A stretch of 64,000 nucleotides of DNA from Bacteroidota bacterium (GTDB lineage: Bacteria; Bacteroidota; Bacteroidia; Bacteroidales; JACABE01). The notes beneath the pieces were generated by a model. It made no database searches, was not told where the DNA came from, and was given only the letters and a program-made list of their open reading frames with translations. This document shows, one piece after another, positions 43,616-51,636 of the stretch. The position numbers were made by a program, and so were the translations under genes. The DNA is taken from contig JACABE010000001.1 of NCBI GenBank assembly GCA_013377005.1, positions 211,307 through 275,306 of the forward strand, read 5' to 3'. The first letter of the stretch is position 1, and each line of letters starts with the position of its first letter.

Positions 43616-46267
43616 TCAATCGTCCCATTTTATTTTCATTTTGGATTGTGGAATTGAATCTGAAACAGTTTGTTTTTTTTGCTTTTCTTTGGTTTCTTCT
43701 TCCCAATTAATAATATACTTGCCTTTTTCTTGTACCTTAAAATGTTGCTGTTGAATAATATCTGCTGAATCGCGTTGTAGCCACTTAAATTCTTCTTTCA
43801 AAATATTATTTAAATTTCGTTTCTCATTTTTTAAATCAAGTATTAGTTTTTCTTTCAGTCCTTTGCTATCGTACTTAAAGATAGGATTGTCCATTGTTCC
43901 GGTTACTTTTAAAAAGAGTTTGGTTCGCCCTAAGCCATCATCTTCCTCATAACCAAATTCTTGCGTTGATTCTAGTCTCTGTTGTTTGCGTTGTTTGCGC
44001 TTTTTAGAGCTAAGTTCCGACAATAAAATGTTGATGCGATAATTAATGATATTATTAAAAGAATGTTCGCCAGAAATCCCAAGATTAATTGCACTTGATT
44101 GTATATCCATTGCGGGAATAATAATAGTTTCGTTGTTAATTAAAATTTGATTTTGTATGGTCTTAAAACTGACTTCTTTTAAATCATCCACATTAATGAA
44201 TCTTGATAATTTCATCAATGGTTGATAGTTTAAGAGTTTTCCGTTTTCAATCTTTAAATTTATTTTCGACCAAATACTTTTTTTGTCAACTTGCAAATAT
44301 GAATTAAAAAGAGAAGCAAACTGAATATTAGCTGTAATGTTTCCGTTGATATTATCAGAAGTCATATTGTTTTGTCCGAAATTATCAAACACATAAAAAA
44401 GTTGTTGTGCATTTACATTTGAAGTATTTACATCGCAACTAATCAGAAATTTCGTGTTTTTAGAGCCATTTATCATCATCGAACCATTTATATTTCCATC
44501 CATACTTTCCATGCTGAGTTGTTCTGCTTTAAAAAGATGATTAGTATAACTTATTTTCCCTTTTAAACTCTTAGCTTTAAATTTTTTGAATTTTATTTTA
44601 TTGGCAGCTATTGAAAGATTAAAAATATAATTGTCACTTAAACGAAATTCATTTGAGCCTGTTGGGGTTTGTTGGGTTCCTATAATTTCATCCAAATCTA
44701 TATTTTTTGAAGCTAAGTCTGCATTTACTTCTATTTTTTGATTTTCGAGAAACAGGAAGGGAATTACATTTCTGAAGTAGCCTTTTATGTTGACATCACT
44801 GCTCGAAATATTCCCGCATAATGTATTGATTTCAATATCATTATTTGTAAAACTAAAAGCTCCATTGAAGTTTGTATAATTGCGATGGTCGTTTTTTAAT
44901 TTTATCTGAAATTTACTAATAGAGGCTTGTCCGATAGTTTGACTATTGATAAAATCGGTAATTTTCAATGCATCTTTATTTATTTTTCCCTTAAAGTTAA
45001 AGTCAATAACTATGTTACCCTGCATAGTTGCAATATTATTGTTTTTTATAAATTGTTGTAAATCCTCTAAATTAAGATTGGCAGAGACACTACAACTTAT
45101 GCTAGGATTCTTGAAATTATAAATAACAAAGCTTGCATTTATTTTCCCGTTTTTCAGATTGCAGGAGAACTGATGGATATTAAGATAATTGTTTTCGGTT
45201 TTTTCATCCTGTCCATTAGAGTAGGAGCCCTGAAATGCCACATTGCTTAGGCGGGCTTTTGTTTTTGTATGGAAAATTTCTCCATTTCTAAAATTAAAAT
45301 TTGATGTAATCAGCGGTAAATGGTTACCACCATAGTACCCTTTTATTTCCATGCCGAAATCGAAAATACCTTTGCTTTCGTAATTGCAGAAATACAGTTG
45401 TTGTTCCTTGGGTAATTCTTTAATAAAGTTGTGTAATTGTATGTTTTTTCCCTTGATGTTGATTTCTAGCTTTTTGTTGGAAAAAGCATAATATATTTTC
45501 CCTTTTACATCAAAGTTTAAATCGTTGAGTAGTAAATCACCGTTTTGTATTTCAATAGACTCTTCTTGAGTATTGATGTTGCCGGCAAGAGAAATATCAG
45601 CTTTTTCGTTGCTAAAGTAAACTGCTTCCTCTGATTGAAAATGATTGATTTGTAGATTTCCTTGAAGTTTTATTGCTTGAATTTCGTTTGTAAAATCGCC
45701 TTTGGCAAGTGCTTTGTCTACAAAAAAATCGTAATATTGGAAAACAGCTTTGTTGATATATTTGACTCGAACATTTTTGAATTTAATCTTTTGAAGGCTG
45801 AATTCAAACTTTGAAGCACTTTGGTTTTCTGTAGATTTCCAGAAATGAAAATTGTCATTTCCTTGTTTGTCTACTTTTATATTTACAGTAGCATCATTAA
45901 GTTCTATGTTTTTAATATGATAGTGTTTATAATACAAATCCCATAGATTAAATTCAAGAAAAATATTTTTGGCAGTTAATAAAGTATCTCTTAGACTATC
46001 TTTAGTAGCATCTTTGGCAACGACTTCCTTAAAATTTATTGAAGCATTTGGAAATTTCTCGAATACAGAAAACTCAATATCTTTAACTGAAATTTCTGTT
46101 TGAAGCGATTTGTTAATTTCAGCAACAAAAAGCTGCTTGATTTTACTCTGATTGTAATAGATTGTTATAAATCCGCTTACTACTGCTAATAATATAAAAA
46201 TCAGCATGCCAAGAAGTGTTCTGATAAAATATTTTCTTAATTTTGGCTTAGCGGTAGTTGTTGTCAT
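43616..46267 (-). CDS. AsmA-family envelope protein
   Basis: 883 residues. One N-terminal membrane anchor (LLGMLIFILLAVVSGFITIYY, about residues 14-34) is followed by a long periplasmic region rich in beta strands. The AsmA start pattern is present: VKDIEFSVFEKFPNASINF (about residues 55-73), then KNIFLEFNLWDLYYKHYHIK. The C-terminal AsmA_2 part has LIENGKLLNYQPLMKLSRFI in modified form and MDIQSSAINLGISGEHSF. Family members are bridge-like lipid-transfer proteins between membranes; the exact cargo is unknown. The tail is strongly charged and coiled. Confidence 0.82.
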   Translation of the reverse strand: MTTTTAKPKLRKYFIRTLLGMLIFILLAVVSGFITIYYNQSKIKQLFVAEINKSLQTEISVKDIEFSVFEKFPNASINFKEVVAKDATKDSLRDTLLTAKNIFLEFNLWDLYYKHYHIKNIELNDATVNIKVDKQGNDNFHFWKSTENQSASKFEFSLQKIKFKNVRVKYINKAVFQYYDFFVDKALAKGDFTNEIQAIKLQGNLQINHFQSEEAVYFSNEKADISLAGNINTQEESIEIQNGDLLLNDLNFDVKGKIYYAFSNKKLEINIKGKNIQLHNFIKELPKEQQLYFCNYESKGIFDFGMEIKGYYGGNHLPLITSNFNFRNGEIFHTKTKARLSNVAFQGSYSNGQDEKTENNYLNIHQFSCNLKNGKINASFVIYNFKNPSISCSVSANLNLEDLQQFIKNNNIATMQGNIVIDFNFKGKINKDALKITDFINSQTIGQASISKFQIKLKNDHRNYTNFNGAFSFTNNDIEINTLCGNISSSDVNIKGYFRNVIPFLFLENQKIEVNADLASKNIDLDEIIGTQQTPTGSNEFRLSDNYIFNLSIAANKIKFKKFKAKSLKGKISYTNHLFKAEQLSMESMDGNINGSMMINGSKNTKFLISCDVNTSNVNAQQLFYVFDNFGQNNMTSDNINGNITANIQFASLFNSYLQVDKKSIWSKINLKIENGKLLNYQPLMKLSRFINVDDLKEVSFKTIQNQILINNETIIIPAMDIQSSAINLGISGEHSFNNIINYRINILLSELSSKKRKQRKQQRLESTQEFGYEEDDGLGRTKLFLKVTGTMDNPIFKYDSKGLKEKLILDLKNEKRNLNNILKEEFKWLQRDSADIIQQQHFKVQEKGKYIINWEEETKEKQKKQTVSDSIPQSKMKIKWDD

Positions 46268-46397
46268 AAAATAAGCTTGAAGTATTCAAAATACTGTATG
46301 TTTTACAAGTGCTTTATAATAACTCAATCATACTGTTTTTATTGTGGTTTCTGTCTTTTTTGTCATTGCAGATGAGAGTAAGAAATCTGTGTAAAAT

Positions 46398-46446
46398 AAA
46401 AAGAGATGCTTTCTTTGTCATCACGATAAAAGAAGCATCCCTTTTT
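46398..46446. terminator. Rho-independent terminator downstream of the pseudouridine synthase gene
   Basis: AAAAAGAGATGCTT (46398-46411) pairs with AAGCATCCCTTTTT (46433-46446). Flanking A and T runs allow function in both directions, but the gene that ends next to it (46464, minus strand) is the likely user. Confidence 0.8.
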
Positions 46447-46463
46447 ATATATTTTATACTCAC

Positions 46464-47954
46464 TTACTGCAACATTTTCAGGTAAGAAACTTCTTTTTCT
46501 GAAAGAAAACGCCACATTCCACGAGGAATATCTTTCTTGGTCAATCCTGCAAACATAGTTCTGTCGAGTTTTACAACTTCATAGCCCAATGTTTCGAAAA
46601 TGCGACGAATTACGCGGTTTTTTCCTGTATGAATTTCAATACCAATTTCCCTTTTGTTTTTCCCCTCGTCTATATAAGCTACATCATCCACTTTTACAAT
46701 ACCATCTTCTAATTCTACACCATCCCAAAGCTTTTCCATATCAGATTTTGATAAAGCACGATCCAATTCTACATGGTAGAGTTTTTTCACGCCATAACGA
46801 GGATGAGTAAGCTTCTTGGCTAAATCACCGTCATTAGTAAAAAGTAATAAGCCGGAAGTATTGCGATCGAGTCTGCCGACCGGGTACAAGCGTTCTTTGC
46901 AGGCATCTTTTACCAAAGCCATTACAGTACGGCGTTCCTGTGGGTCTTCAACAGTAGTGATATAGCCTTTGGGCTTGTTGAGCAACACATATTTCTTTTT
47001 TTCGCTTATCAAAGTTTCGCCACCATATTGAACAGAATCGGTAGGTAATACCTTCGTTCCCAATTCAGTAATAATTACTCCGTTGATTGAAACGGCACCA
47101 CTTACAATTAAATCATCAGCTTCGCGGCGTGAGCAAATTCCTGCATTGGCAATAAATTTGTTTAAGCGAACAGGTGCAAAGATATCAGGACGGTTAGTGC
47201 TTTTAAAGTTTTTTAATTCGAGTACATCGGCACGTTTCGGACGTTCGCGAACCGGTAAATCTATTTCAGAAGTTCTTCTGCGGGGTTTGTTTTTGTGAAG
47301 ATAGCGATCGTTAGAAGCATCATTATCATAGCTTCTTCTTTTTTCAGAAAAAGGTCTGTCATCTTTCACATATCCTTTTTTATAATCTCTGGTAGCGTTT
47401 GGATTTTCTCCAGCAACACCTTCTCTTCTGGGTTTAAAATCAGTTTTTTCACCTCTGTCACTATACGAAGGTTTGTTGTCTCTGTTTACAAACTTAGGTT
47501 TGAAAGATGATGCTTCTCTTTTTTCACCGTAATTAGGTTTGTCTTTTCGGTCTTGATAAGAAGGTCTTTCTGATGACTTATTATCTCCTTCACTGTATCT
47601 TGGCTTATTGTCTCTGTCATTGTAAGTAGATTTGTTGTCTCTGTCATTGTAAGTAGATTTGTTGTCTCTGTCATTGTAAGTAGATTTGTTGTCTCTGTCA
47701 GCAAATCTGGGTTTAAACGAACTTTCTTTTCTATCGCTGTAGTTCGGTTTATCACTTCTATCGCCATAAGATGTTTTGCTGTAAGGTTTTTCGTTATTAT
47801 TGAACTTAGGCTTAAATGAAGATGATGATCTTTCGGGTTTGGCTGAGGTGTCAGTTCTTTTTTTATAATCGGGTTTTGAAAAATTAGATGAACCTTCTGA
47901 GCGTCTGCTTCTTTCCGGTTTTCCAAAAGAGCGGTTATTATTATTTCTTTCCAT
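46464..47954 (-). CDS. RsuA/RluB-type rRNA pseudouridine synthase with long disordered N-terminus
   Basis: 496 residues. The first 250 or so are low-complexity and highly charged (Arg, Lys, Asp, Ser, Asn, Tyr), with YNDRDNKST repeated almost perfectly three times. An S4 RNA-binding domain follows (RLNKFIANAGICSRREADDL, about residues 260-280), then the synthase core with catalytic Asp in GRLDRNTSGLLLFTNDGDL. It isomerises a specific uridine in 23S or 16S rRNA. N-terminal extensions of this kind occur in Bacteroidota RluB-like proteins and probably bind RNA. The -7 box TACCTTTG (47984-47977) lies upstream. Confidence 0.9.
   Translation of the reverse strand: MERNNNNRSFGKPERSRRSEGSSNFSKPDYKKRTDTSAKPERSSSSFKPKFNNNEKPYSKTSYGDRSDKPNYSDRKESSFKPRFADRDNKSTYNDRDNKSTYNDRDNKSTYNDRDNKPRYSEGDNKSSERPSYQDRKDKPNYGEKREASSFKPKFVNRDNKPSYSDRGEKTDFKPRREGVAGENPNATRDYKKGYVKDDRPFSEKRRSYDNDASNDRYLHKNKPRRRTSEIDLPVRERPKRADVLELKNFKSTNRPDIFAPVRLNKFIANAGICSRREADDLIVSGAVSINGVIITELGTKVLPTDSVQYGGETLISEKKKYVLLNKPKGYITTVEDPQERRTVMALVKDACKERLYPVGRLDRNTSGLLLFTNDGDLAKKLTHPRYGVKKLYHVELDRALSKSDMEKLWDGVELEDGIVKVDDVAYIDEGKNKREIGIEIHTGKNRVIRRIFETLGYEVVKLDRTMFAGLTKKDIPRGMWRFLSEKEVSYLKMLQ
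47608..47698. repeat. 27-bp in-frame tandem repeat inside the pseudouridine synthase gene
   Basis: Three essentially identical 27-bp units start at 47608, 47635 and 47662, with a partial fourth. Each encodes nine residues (YNDRDNKST). Perfect repeats like this can change copy number by slippage without shifting the frame. Confidence 0.92.
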
Positions 47955-47976
47955 GATGTTATATAAAATACGACTG

Positions 47977-47984
47977 CAAAGGTA
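47977..47984 (-). promoter_or_regulatory. -7 element of the pseudouridine synthase gene
   Basis: TACCTTTG on the minus strand, 22 nt before the start codon at 47954. Confidence 0.55.
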
Positions 47985-48134
47985 CGTATAAACTTGGTAA
48001 TTTTCTAAATATAATTTAGTTAAGATAAGAGAATATCTGGTTAAAAACTTAATTAGTAAATGCGAATTTATTTAAAAAAGAATCTATTGGTATTATACGG
48101 AAAAAAACCATTACCCTTTTGAAATATTAATGTA

Positions 48135-48384
48135 ATAATAAAAAAATTGATTTTTATAAACTTATCCAAAATAAAAATTAGAAATCAATGAAGATTTAAT
48201 TATCTAATTATCTTGCTTAACAAATATATTTTTGTTTTTTATTTAGAATTAAATTTTCATACAACGACTCATCATATTCATTTTAAATAATTTAAAAAAC
48301 AAAAGATAAAGTATAAGAAAAAGTAAGCTTATTCAATTATAAAAACTTATGAAGAAAGTTAAAATATTTTTGGCTTCGTCGGCA
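48135..48384 (+). repeat. Duplicated promoter and first codons of the 51601 gene (left copy)
   Basis: This segment aligns along its full length with 51379-51636 at close to 90 percent identity by eye. It includes the leader, the ATG at 48349 and the first dozen codons (KKVKIFLASSA). Compared with the right copy it lacks 8 bp between the TTG and the -7 box, reducing the spacer from 19 to 11 and probably inactivating the promoter. Similarity stops abruptly after TCGGCA. The remainder of the 47955-48647 gap holds the TetR fragment and the ABC operon promoter. Confidence 0.88.
48349..48384 (+). pseudogene. Truncated start of a TIR/DUF4062-like gene
   Basis: Twelve codons identical in protein sequence to the start of the 51601 product (MKKVKIFLASSA). 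The frame then enters unrelated DNA that belongs to a TetR-type gene on the other strand. The rest of the gene is absent. Confidence 0.75.
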
Positions 48385-48482
48385 ATTTCCTGCATTAGGG
48401 CACTATCATAACCTTTTTTAAAAAAGATTTCTTTGGCTGAAATTAATATAATATGCTCATTATCAGTTTCTTTTAGGCTCAT
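48373..48482 (-). pseudogene. Truncated start of a TetR-family regulator
   Basis: Read from the ATG at 48482, the frame gives ILISAKEIFFKKGYDSALMQ then EIADEA, matching the first part of a TetR helix-turn-helix. It then breaks off exactly where the duplicated head of the 51601-type gene begins. Only about 35 codons remain, so it cannot encode a working regulator. Confidence 0.7.
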
Positions 48483-48572
48483 ATTAATTTTATTAAATGG
48501 TTTAATCAAATAGTTTACCAGATGGAAAAATCATATAAAAAAATAATATCTGCAATTTTTTTTTGTAAAAAC

Positions 48573-48627
48573 TTGTTTTTGTAAAATTCTGTTGTACATT
48601 TGCAGTGTATTATCATATTAGTACACT
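48573..48627 (+). promoter_or_regulatory. Promoter and operator of the ABC transporter/GntR operon
   Basis: TTG (48573-48575), 19-nt spacer, and TACATTTG (48595-48602) form a good Bacteroidota promoter. Directly downstream, AGTGTA (48604-48609) and TACACT (48622-48627) form the ends of a 24-bp imperfect palindrome over the start site. This placement suits repression by the GntR/YtrA-type regulator encoded in the same operon, whose relatives use similar GTGTA-type half-sites. Confidence 0.7.
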
Positions 48628-48647
48628 ACAACATTAAATATATTAAA

Positions 48648-49496
48648 ATGATAGAAATTAATAATTTAGCATTTAGCTACAAAAAGAAAAAGCAGCTATT
48701 CAATCATTTGAATATGCAACTGTCTGAAGGGCGAATTCATGGTTTGCTTGGAAAAAACGGAGCAGGAAAAACCACTTTACTCAAGTTGATTTCAGGATTA
48801 CTATTTCCTAATGATGGCAATATCAAAACATTAGGTTATGTTCCATCGAAACGCAAACCCAGTATGTTGCAGGATATTTATTTTCTTTTCGAGGAATTTA
48901 CTTTGCCAGATTTTAGTATTCAGAAATTTAAAGAAGTTTACTCAGGGTTTTATCCTAATTTTAATGAAAATCAATTTGCTGAATACTTAAGTGAATTTGA
49001 AATTCATGATAATGAAAAACTTAACAGCTTATCGTACGGACAAAAGAAAAAAGTTCTGATTGCTTTTGGTATAGCCACAAATACCAGACTTCTGATTATG
49101 GACGAACCTACTAATGGCTTGGATATTCCTTCAAAAAGTCAGTTTCGCAAGATTATGGCTGGAGCCGTTGACGAAAATAAATGTGTGATTATTTCTACTC
49201 ATCAGGTTCGCGATTTGGATAATCTGATAGATTCAATAACAATTCTCAATCAACAGGATATTATTTTGAGTGAACCTATTGAAAAAATAACCGAGAAACT
49301 TTGTTTTAAAGTGCTATCTCATAACGAAATAGAAGACAAAATTTTATTTTCCGAAAATAATTTACGAGGAAATTGGGCTGTAGCTGAAAACTATAAAAAC
49401 GAGGATAGTAAATTAGATATTGAAATGCTATTTAATGCATGTTTTAGCAATAAAAAAAGAATTCAGGAATTGTTTAACCATAATAATATTAGTTAG
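48648..49496 (+). CDS. ABC transporter ATP-binding protein
   Basis: 282 residues from the ATG at 48648; an in-frame TTG at 48600 lies inside the promoter and is rejected. Walker A is GLLGKNGAGKTTLLKLISG, the signature is LNSLSYGQKKKVLIAFG, and Walker B is LLIMDEPTNGLD. It is a single-domain ATPase of the YtrB type, working with the permease gene that starts 2 nt after its stop. Substrate unknown; in related operons the cargo is an envelope stress compound. Confidence 0.9.
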   Translation: MIEINNLAFSYKKKKQLFNHLNMQLSEGRIHGLLGKNGAGKTTLLKLISGLLFPNDGNIKTLGYVPSKRKPSMLQDIYFLFEEFTLPDFSIQKFKEVYSGFYPNFNENQFAEYLSEFEIHDNEKLNSLSYGQKKKVLIAFGIATNTRLLIMDEPTNGLDIPSKSQFRKIMAGAVDENKCVIISTHQVRDLDNLIDSITILNQQDIILSEPIEKITEKLCFKVLSHNEIEDKILFSENNLRGNWAVAENYKNEDSKLDIEMLFNACFSNKKRIQELFNHNNIS

Positions 49497-49498
49497 TT

Positions 49499-50242
49499 AT
49501 GAATGAAGTATTTAATTTAAAACGATTCGGACTTTTGTTCAAAGAACAAACTTCCAAAAATTTGAAATTATTTTTGATGGGTACAGTTTTAGTGTTTGCA
49601 GTTTTGTTTGTATTTAGTTTATTGTCTATATTATCAAATTATACTAATTGGCAAGCCTTTAATAATCGAATAGAATTATATAAAATAATTATTTTCCCAA
49701 CAAGCTGTTTGGTAAGTGGCATTTGGTTTACTCATTTAAGTAAAAGTACTCAAGGATCCGGAAATCTCATGTTACCTGTTTCTGCATTTGAAAGAATATT
49801 GATTGCTTTTATTATCAATATAATCGTTATTAATTTGATGAATTTATTAATCGTTTTATCAATAGAAGTTATTTTCTTTCAAAAAATATACATTTTACGT
49901 TTTGCAAAATATTTTTTTATAGATTATAGATTTTATAATTTATTGTTTTTGCTTCAAAGTTTATTCTTAATTGGTTCTTTAGTTTTTAAGAAAGTTTCAA
50001 TTCTTAAGACAGGAGTTACAATATTTATATTATTAATTATATTTCAGTTAATTAATGTCTTATCTATAAATATTGTATTTAGAGATATACCTAATTTAAA
50101 TTATAATGATGTTTTTTTTAACCAAAATAGTAATCTTGTTACTCCGAAGTATTATGATTTTTTAATGAGATGTATAAGTTACATTGGCTTTCCTTTAATT
50201 TGGGTAGCATCATATTTTAAATTAAAAGAAAAACAGGGTTAA
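49499..50242 (+). CDS. ABC transporter permease
   Basis: 247 residues with about six transmembrane segments (near 25-47, 60-80, 100-127, 145-165, 170-195 and 222-240). No known permease motif beyond general ABC-2-like hydrophobicity. It follows the ATPase by 2 nt and precedes the GntR regulator by 18 nt, so it is the membrane part of the same exporter. Confidence 0.8.
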   Translation: MNEVFNLKRFGLLFKEQTSKNLKLFLMGTVLVFAVLFVFSLLSILSNYTNWQAFNNRIELYKIIIFPTSCLVSGIWFTHLSKSTQGSGNLMLPVSAFERILIAFIINIIVINLMNLLIVLSIEVIFFQKIYILRFAKYFFIDYRFYNLLFLLQSLFLIGSLVFKKVSILKTGVTIFILLIIFQLINVLSINIVFRDIPNLNYNDVFFNQNSNLVTPKYYDFLMRCISYIGFPLIWVASYFKLKEKQG

Positions 50243-50260
50243 CGCAATAAAATAATCGTT

Positions 50261-50632
50261 ATGGAATTTAAAGAACAGCAAGCCATTTACCTGCAAATAG
50301 CAGAATATGTTTGCGAAAAAATATTGTTAGAAAACTGGAAACCTGATGAAAAGATTCTTTCTGTCCGCGAACTTGCTGTAGAACTGGAAGTTAACCCTAA
50401 TACAGCCATGCGGGCTTATGAGTTTTTGCAAAATCGGGAAATTATATATAATAAGCGTGGAATCGGCTTTTTTGTGGCATCTGATGCCAATAAAAAAGTC
50501 AGTACTTTTCGCAAACAACAGTTTTTAGAAAGTGAACTTCCTGTATTTCTGAAAAATATGCAGATATTAAACATCAGTATTCAGGAAATTGAAAGATACT
50601 ATACTAAATTTTTAAACAATAAAAAATCTTAA
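50261..50632 (+). CDS. GntR-family regulator, YtrA subfamily
   Basis: 123 residues. The winged helix occupies the first 75 (IYLQIAEYVCEKILLENW, then SVRELAVELEVNPNTAMRAYEFL). There is no large effector domain, as usual for the YtrA subfamily that controls ABC transporter operons. It probably represses its own operon through the palindrome at 48604-48627. Confidence 0.9.
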   Translation: MEFKEQQAIYLQIAEYVCEKILLENWKPDEKILSVRELAVELEVNPNTAMRAYEFLQNREIIYNKRGIGFFVASDANKKVSTFRKQQFLESELPVFLKNMQILNISIQEIERYYTKFLNNKKS

Positions 50633-50638
50633 AACAAC

Positions 50639-51325
50639 ATGAAAATCTTAAAAACAAGTAATTTAATCCTTTTTGCTTTTGGAATTTCAATAGTAATACT
50701 AATAATTGCTCAGGTAAAAAGTTCAATTTATCATAAGAATAGTGAAGAACAGGAAGCAATATATAAAGTGGTTAAAATTGATAGACTGCAACCATTTAAA
50801 TATTTAGTATTAGAAGCATATAGAAATGTAACTTTTGAACTTAACAATGGAAAACAATTTAAAATTGAAACAATTGTATCAGAAGAATATACCGATATTT
50901 GTAATGCCGAATTCAGAAATGACACCTTGTTTGTAAATGTTGAGATGCAAAATGAATATTCGTTCAGTTATCACGACCCTGTACTGAAAATTACTATTCC
51001 TACAATTTTTAATAAATTAATTTTCAAAATAAATGAATGTACTATTAATAATTTTCAACAGGATACGCTTATAATTGAGAGCTCTTCTGATAATGCAAGT
51101 ATTAATATTAATGGATGTTCTTTTAAAACTTTGAATTTTAGCGGAGAAAATTTAAGTCTAAGTTTAAATCAATCAGATATAATTGAAGAATTGAATTTTG
51201 TTTCTAAAGGGAGTCATTCAAAACTTGATGTAAATGATTTGATAATTAAAAAACTCAATGTAAATCAGGATTCTACCGAAGTTATTCTAAATGGTAAATC
51301 TATAAACTATTATTTAAACAGATGA
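50639..51325 (+). CDS. Membrane-anchored DUF2807-like beta-helix protein
   Basis: 228 residues: one N-terminal membrane segment (LILFAFGISIVILIIAQV, about residues 10-27) then repeated beta strands such as FKYLVLEAYRNVTFELNNG and NINGCSFKTLNFSGENLSL. This resembles putative auto-transporter adhesin head (GIN/DUF2807) domains that are common in Bacteroidota. Fourth gene of the ABC/GntR operon, 6 nt after the regulator gene; possibly an envelope-stress or substrate sensor. Confidence 0.65.
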   Translation: MKILKTSNLILFAFGISIVILIIAQVKSSIYHKNSEEQEAIYKVVKIDRLQPFKYLVLEAYRNVTFELNNGKQFKIETIVSEEYTDICNAEFRNDTLFVNVEMQNEYSFSYHDPVLKITIPTIFNKLIFKINECTINNFQQDTLIIESSSDNASININGCSFKTLNFSGENLSLSLNQSDIIEELNFVSKGSHSKLDVNDLIIKKLNVNQDSTEVILNGKSINYYLNR

Positions 51326-51378
51326 TTTATCTATACTTTAGATTTAAAAAGAAAAATACAGTATTATTGAAAATGCTG

Positions 51379-51636
51379 ATAATAAAAATTTGATTTTTAT
51401 AAAGTTAACCCAAATAAAAATTTGAAATTAATAAAAATTTAATTATCTAATTATCTTGCTTAACAAATATATTTTTATATTTTTGTTCTTTATTTAGAGT
51501 TAAATTTTCATACAACTACTCATCATATTCATTTTTAATAATTTAAGAAACAACAGATAACGTATGGGATAAAGTAAGCTCATTAAATTATAAAAAAATT
51601 ATGAAGAAAGTTAAAATATTTTTAGCCTCATCGGCA
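51379..51636 (+). repeat. Duplicated promoter and first codons of the 51601 gene (right, intact copy)
   Basis: Matches 48135-48384. Together the copies are 250-bp direct repeats flanking the ABC/GntR operon (48385-51378). This copy leads into the complete 51601 gene. The 51326-51600 gap holds nothing else except the promoter noted separately. Confidence 0.88.
51456..51485 (+). promoter_or_regulatory. Promoter of the nine-gene TIR-like/TPR/RyR operon
   Basis: TTG (51456-51458), 19-nt spacer, TATTTTTG (51478-51485): a close fit to the Bacteroidota promoter. The leader before the ATG at 51601 is about 110 nt. No comparable promoter was seen at the short gaps further down the operon, except that the 92-nt gap at 56401-56492 could hold a weak one. 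Confidence 0.7.

Noticed and set aside
47486-47926. 146-codon ORF overlapping the pseudouridine synthase N-terminus in another frame
   Set aside because: Product of the repetitive, stop-poor sequence; the annotated frame continues into clear S4 and synthase domains.
48600-48647. Longer ABC ATPase frame from a TTG at 48600
   Set aside because: The TTG lies in the -7 box of the promoter; the ATG at 48648 fits the family start.
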